A stretch of DNA of 24,589 nucleotides. Source: Pseudomonadota bacterium. Its GTDB lineage: Bacteria > Pseudomonadota > Alphaproteobacteria > Rhizobiales > Xanthobacteraceae. The translations under genes and the position numbers were made by a program. This document shows, in pieces, positions 23,988 through 24,589 of the stretch. The notes beneath the pieces were generated by a model, which made no database searches, had not been told where the DNA came from, and saw only the letters and a list, made by a program, of their open reading frames with translations. The stretch covers positions 1-24,589 of the forward strand of contig JAEWBW010000227.1 of NCBI GenBank assembly GCA_023390955.1, written 5' to 3'. Positions within the stretch are counted from its first letter, which is position 1; each line of letters opens with the position of its first letter.

Positions 23988-24589
23988 ATTGGGTGCGCGC
24001 GCCTGAAATTCCAAGCTGCAAATGATCGGCGAGCAGCGCGCCGGCCCGGGACAGATTGCGCGCGCGGTGCAGGCGGATGTCCGCCGTCGGCAGCGCCGGC
24101 AGGCCGTTCGACAGGACGCGCAGGTTGGCTGGCAGGGTGCCGGCTTTCACGACCGTAATCGCGATACCCTGCGCCGCGATGGCTTCGACCGCGGCAAGCG
24201 TGCGGCTGACAAAGGCGAGCCGCCAGGGCCGGCCGGCGGCGTCGAGGGCCTCTGCCGCCCATTGCCGAAACAGGCAGCCTGGCGGGTAGAGCGCGACCGG
24301 CAGCATTGCCTGCGCTCCGACCGCATACGACGCTGCCGCGGCCCAGACCGGCTGCTCGTGCCGCAGCAGCTCGCCATCGCCGCGTCCTTCCGGGTGCATG
24401 GCAATGACGAGGTCATAGGCGTCGCCGAGCCGGGCCGGCATCGTTGCCGTCAACCCGGTCTCGATCTCGACCCGGATTTCCGGATGGCGTTGGGCAAAGC
24501 GCGCAAGCAATGGTGGAATCACGATCGTGCCGTAATCGTCCATGACGCCGAGGCGCACGACGGCCTCGTATTTGCGCGCGCGGAGCGCA
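23980..24589 (-). CDS. LysR family transcriptional regulator, 5' part outside the window
   Basis: The frame is open to the window edge and stops at 23980-23982. What is visible is the effector-binding domain. It starts just after the linker helix (RARKYEAVVRLGVMDDYG) and continues with PPLLARFAQRHPEIRVEIETG, YDLVIAMHPEG and AVEAIAAQGIAITVVKAGTLP, the usual two-lobe LysR pattern. The DNA-binding part lies beyond base 24589. The end is about 80 bases upstream of the M50 gene on the same strand. Its regulated genes cannot be judged from here. Confidence 0.88.
   Translation of the reverse strand, partial: ALRARKYEAVVRLGVMDDYGTIVIPPLLARFAQRHPEIRVEIETGLTATMPARLGDAYDLVIAMHPEGRGDGELLRHEQPVWAAAASYAVGAQAMLPVALYPPGCLFRQWAAEALDAAGRPWRLAFVSRTLAAVEAIAAQGIAITVVKAGTLPANLRVLSNGLPALPTADIRLHRARNLSRAGALLADHLQLGISGARTQCR

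Noticed and set aside
1..24589. CRISPR arrays, insertion sequences, toxin-antitoxin or defence genes
   Set aside because: I looked on both strands. No regularly spaced repeats, transposase motifs or defence-type domains were found.

Overview
The window looks like chromosomal DNA from a GC-rich alphaproteobacterium, most likely Bradyrhizobium or a close relative. Four observations point there. The third codon positions are strongly GC-rich. An IalB-family protein is present. LysR/GntR regulators and an orphan Bug-type binding protein sit beside aromatic catabolism genes. Sites resembling the iron control element of the rhizobial regulator Irr lie in front of a TonB-dependent receptor. I assigned the genus from protein character, not from a search. 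No phage, transposase, integrase, CRISPR array or rRNA was seen.

Layout. 1-1662 (+) holds three overlapping or abutting envelope or secreted protein genes: the tail of a Gly-rich protein with an S74-like C-terminal domain, a DUF2950 protein and a small exported protein. 1696-6121 (-) is an aromatic ring-cleavage operon: VOC extradiol dioxygenase, flavin monooxygenase and FAH-family hydrolase, linked by 4-base start/stop overlaps. A strong hairpin and an orphan Bug substrate-binding protein follow. A GntR/FCD regulator (6270-6968, +) is divergent to it. 6972-10511 holds a LysR regulator, a small membrane protein, an ACAD10/11-like acyl-CoA dehydrogenase and a nitroreductase. tRNA-Gln(CUG) is at 10690-10763, followed by a DUF1428 protein.

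11415-16357 (-) holds ialB and, upstream of it, a two-gene RND efflux system (adaptor, then permease) with no outer-membrane channel gene. A small helical protein (16679-16918, +) follows. 16919-17346 is a regulatory region with three Irr-box-like dyads. 17347-22703 (+) is a compact iron-uptake operon: outer-membrane siderophore receptor, PiuC/YbiX iron(II) dioxygenase, ExbB, ExbD and TonB. The last part (-) holds a membrane-anchored hypothetical protein, an M50 site-2-type protease and a LysR regulator cut by the window edge.

How the parts work together. The iron operon is self-contained: the receptor binds a ferric siderophore, ExbB-ExbD-TonB energise its import, and the PKHD dioxygenase is the usual companion of Fiu/PiuA receptors. 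The ring-cleavage operon would hydroxylate a phenolic substrate, open the ring by meta cleavage and hydrolyse the product, probably under the divergent GntR regulator. I found no clearly unprecedented system. The points most worth a second look are the triple Irr-like control region, the minimal ring-cleavage pathway that lacks a dedicated alpha/beta hydrolase, and a pair of near-identical GC hairpins on both sides of ialB.
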